From positions 23,424 to 87,423 of the forward strand of contig NZ_FOVR01000018.1 in NCBI RefSeq assembly GCF_900115225.1: a stretch of DNA of 64,000 nt, read 5' to 3'. Position numbers and translations under genes: made by a program. How positions within the stretch are numbered: the first letter of the stretch is position 1; each line of letters opens with the position of its first letter. Source of the stretch: Cohaesibacter marisflavi. Lineage in GTDB: Bacteria; Pseudomonadota; Alphaproteobacteria; Rhizobiales; Cohaesibacteraceae. This document shows positions 62,661 through 64,000 of this stretch, piece by piece. The notes beneath the pieces were generated by a model. The model had not been told where the DNA came from and made no database searches. It saw only the letters and a program-made list of their open reading frames with translations.

Positions 62661-64000
62661 TTGGCCAGTTCCTTTTCTTTGTGAAATAGCATGTGATAAC
62701 GCTGGCGAATGCATGTCTGCTTGCGGGAGGTATGCGGCTGATATTGGGGCAGGTCTTCGCTGTTGCGAATGATCCGCCGCCCTTCATCAAGATCCGCAAT
62801 CCAGCCAAGGCCGATCATCTGCACCACGGCGTTGCCCAGAGCGGATGCCTCAAACGGCCCGGCGATCACCGGACTGCCGAGGAAATCGGCGGTCAGCTGG
62901 CAAAGCAGGCCATTGCGGGCACCGCCGCCAACGATATGCAGCTCTGAGATCGTTTTCCCCTTGGAGAAGTCCATGAGTACGTCGGCGAAATTGAGCGCCA
63001 GGCTTTCGAAAATGCAGCGGGCCAGCTCGCCCCGGCTCTGCGGCACGGGTTGGCCCGTCTCCCGGCAGGCTGTCTGTATGGTCTGGACCATGGAGGCTGC
63101 GCGGAAATAGCGATCGGCCATGGGATCGATGAGGGATCGTCCCGGTTCGGCTTGTTCGGCGTCGGCGACCCAGTCGGCAAAATCGCTGTCAGGGGCCAGT
63201 TCTTCGCGCACCCGCTGGATCAGCCAAAGGCCGGACACATTGCGCAGCTGGCGATAGGTGTCAAACACGCCGCCCTCATTGGAGAGGCCATGGCGGAAGG
63301 CATAGTCGGAGAGATCGGGCACCTGCGCCTCGCGGCCCACCAGCGCCCATGTGCCCATGGATATAAAATAGGGCTCTGGCGTCAGGGAGGGCAGGGCGGC
63401 AACGGCGGAGGCCGTGTCATGGGTGCCGCACAGAACGACGTTCGGGGCCTGGTCTGCGCCCTCGCCAAGGCCCCATTCAGAGCACCAGTCCGGTTTGAGC
63501 GGTCCGAGGATATCGCCAGCATTGCGAATGCGCGGCATCACTTTGGGGGGCATGGCGACTTGCTGAAGGAGATCCGGATCCCAGCTTTTGTCATGCACGC
63601 TGAGCATCTGGGTGGTGGTGGCATTGGTATATTCGCTGGACCAGATGCCGCTCAGCTGGAAATGGATCCAGTCGGGCAGCAGCATGAAGCGGTCGAGCCG
63701 GCTGTAGCTTTCCAGCGGATGATCCTTGAGGGCATAAAGCTGATAGAGACTGTTGAGTTCCAGCGACTGGATGCCGGTCTTCTCGAACAGCTCATGGGCG
63801 CTGATCCCGCTTCTGCGATAGAAATCGGGCATGATGCCTTCGGTGCGGGCATCTCGATAGCTTACAAAGGGCAACAAGGCCGCTCCATCCTCATCCACGG
63901 GCACGAAGTCCACGGCCCAGCTATCGACGCCGATGGAGGCGATGGTCGGATCTGAGGCGAAGGCCTTACCAATGCCTTGCCGGATGCCACCCCAGAGATA
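62657..64000 (-). CDS. rhaB: Rhamnulokinase, 5' part cut by window edge
   Basis: An FGGY-family kinase that phosphorylates L-rhamnulose. The frame runs to the window edge (YLWGGIRQGIGKAF... IGVDSWAVDFVPVDEDG), so the first about 50-70 residues lie outside; the first in-frame start inside (GTG at 63913) is not the true one. The catalytic Asp is in CGTHDTASAV and the C-terminal VGGGARNGLLCQL is present. Confidence 0.94.
   Translation of the reverse strand, partial: YLWGGIRQGIGKAFASDPTIASIGVDSWAVDFVPVDEDGAALLPFVSYRDARTEGIMPDFYRRSGISAHELFEKTGIQSLELNSLYQLYALKDHPLESYSRLDRFMLLPDWIHFQLSGIWSSEYTNATTTQMLSVHDKSWDPDLLQQVAMPPKVMPRIRNAGDILGPLKPDWCSEWGLGEGADQAPNVVLCGTHDTASAVAALPSLTPEPYFISMGTWALVGREAQVPDLSDYAFRHGLSNEGGVFDTYRQLRNVSGLWLIQRVREELAPDSDFADWVADAEQAEPGRSLIDPMADRYFRAASMVQTIQTACRETGQPVPQSRGELARCIFESLALNFADVLMDFSKGKTISELHIVGGGARNGLLCQLTADFLGSPVIAGPFEASALGNAVVQMIGLGWIADLDEGRRIIRNSEDLPQYQPHTSRKQTCIRQRYHMLFHKEKELAK

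Noticed and set aside
1..64000. CRISPR array, rRNA or tRNA genes
   Set aside because: No regularly spaced short repeats and no rRNA or convincing tRNA sequence were seen on either strand.

Overview
The window reads as one chromosome-like stretch of an alphaproteobacterium, most likely a marine or sediment member of the Rhizobiales/Hyphomicrobiales. The signs are an ectR-ectABC-ask_ect ectoine operon, a hemP/hmuSTUV haem locus with a TGA-N9-TCA palindrome of the RirA type, a RhaSTPQ ABC rhamnose system with rhaM, a DUF736 gene and BetI/ChoX. This placement is inference from gene content; no rRNA or other taxonomic marker is present.

Layout. (1) 100-11570, plus strand: a tightly overlapping operon with a Mop-type molybdenum aldehyde oxidoreductase and seven accessory genes (flavin/[4Fe-4S]/double-CCG redox protein, small Cys-rich redox protein, methyltransferase, C-GCAxxG-C-C protein, MobA/MocA-like nucleotidyltransferase with HD domain, radical SAM protein with a Cys-rich insertion, CoA ligase fused to a HAD phosphatase). 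The same gene set is known from Desulfovibrio (DVU_1551 to DVU_1559 region); its biochemical purpose is, as far as I know, unsolved. (2) 11710-13416: an unusual regulator joining an AcoR-like GAF/PAS sensor to a Crp/Fnr output module. (3) 13599-19375: hypB-hypF-hypC-hypD-hypE for [NiFe]-hydrogenase cofactor assembly, with no hydrogenase structural gene and no hypA in the window. (4) 19376-21542: a mobile-element-like scar with a DUF736 gene and a broken hipA. (5) 21926-34596: a complete sulfoquinovose (sulfoglycolysis) locus. (6) 34597-36841: IS3-family remnants and an intact hipBA pair whose hipA closely matches the broken copy. (7) 37363-39982: choX, an alpha/beta hydrolase and betI. (8) 40102-44603: ectoine synthesis. 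(9) 44755-47141: AraC regulator, NmrA-like reductase and a DUF4345 membrane protein. (10) 47191-53948: haem receptor, hemP and hmuSTUV. (11) 54099-64000: L-rhamnose uptake and catabolism (fucO, rhaM, rhaQPTS, rhaD, rhaA, rhaB; rhaB runs off the right edge).

How it works together. The sulfoquinovose locus is a mixed design. Its glycosidase, sulfolactaldehyde reductase, sulfofructose kinase and repressor match E. coli YihQ, YihU, YihV and YihW. The isomerase is of the L-fucose isomerase type, the aldolase is class II (zinc) instead of class I YihT, import is by a TRAP transporter, and export is probably by a TauE-type permease. Both the sulfoquinovose and rhamnose routes end by reducing the C3 aldehyde (YihU; FucO), which with the hyp genes and the Mop cluster suggests fermentative or anoxic growth. 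The sulfoquinovose locus lies between two direct copies of a hipA-containing module about 15 kb apart, so it may be a recombination-bounded island.

The most promising under-described items are the Mop/radical SAM gene set in an alphaproteobacterium, the sensor-Crp chimera beside it, and the hybrid TRAP-linked sulfoglycolysis island.
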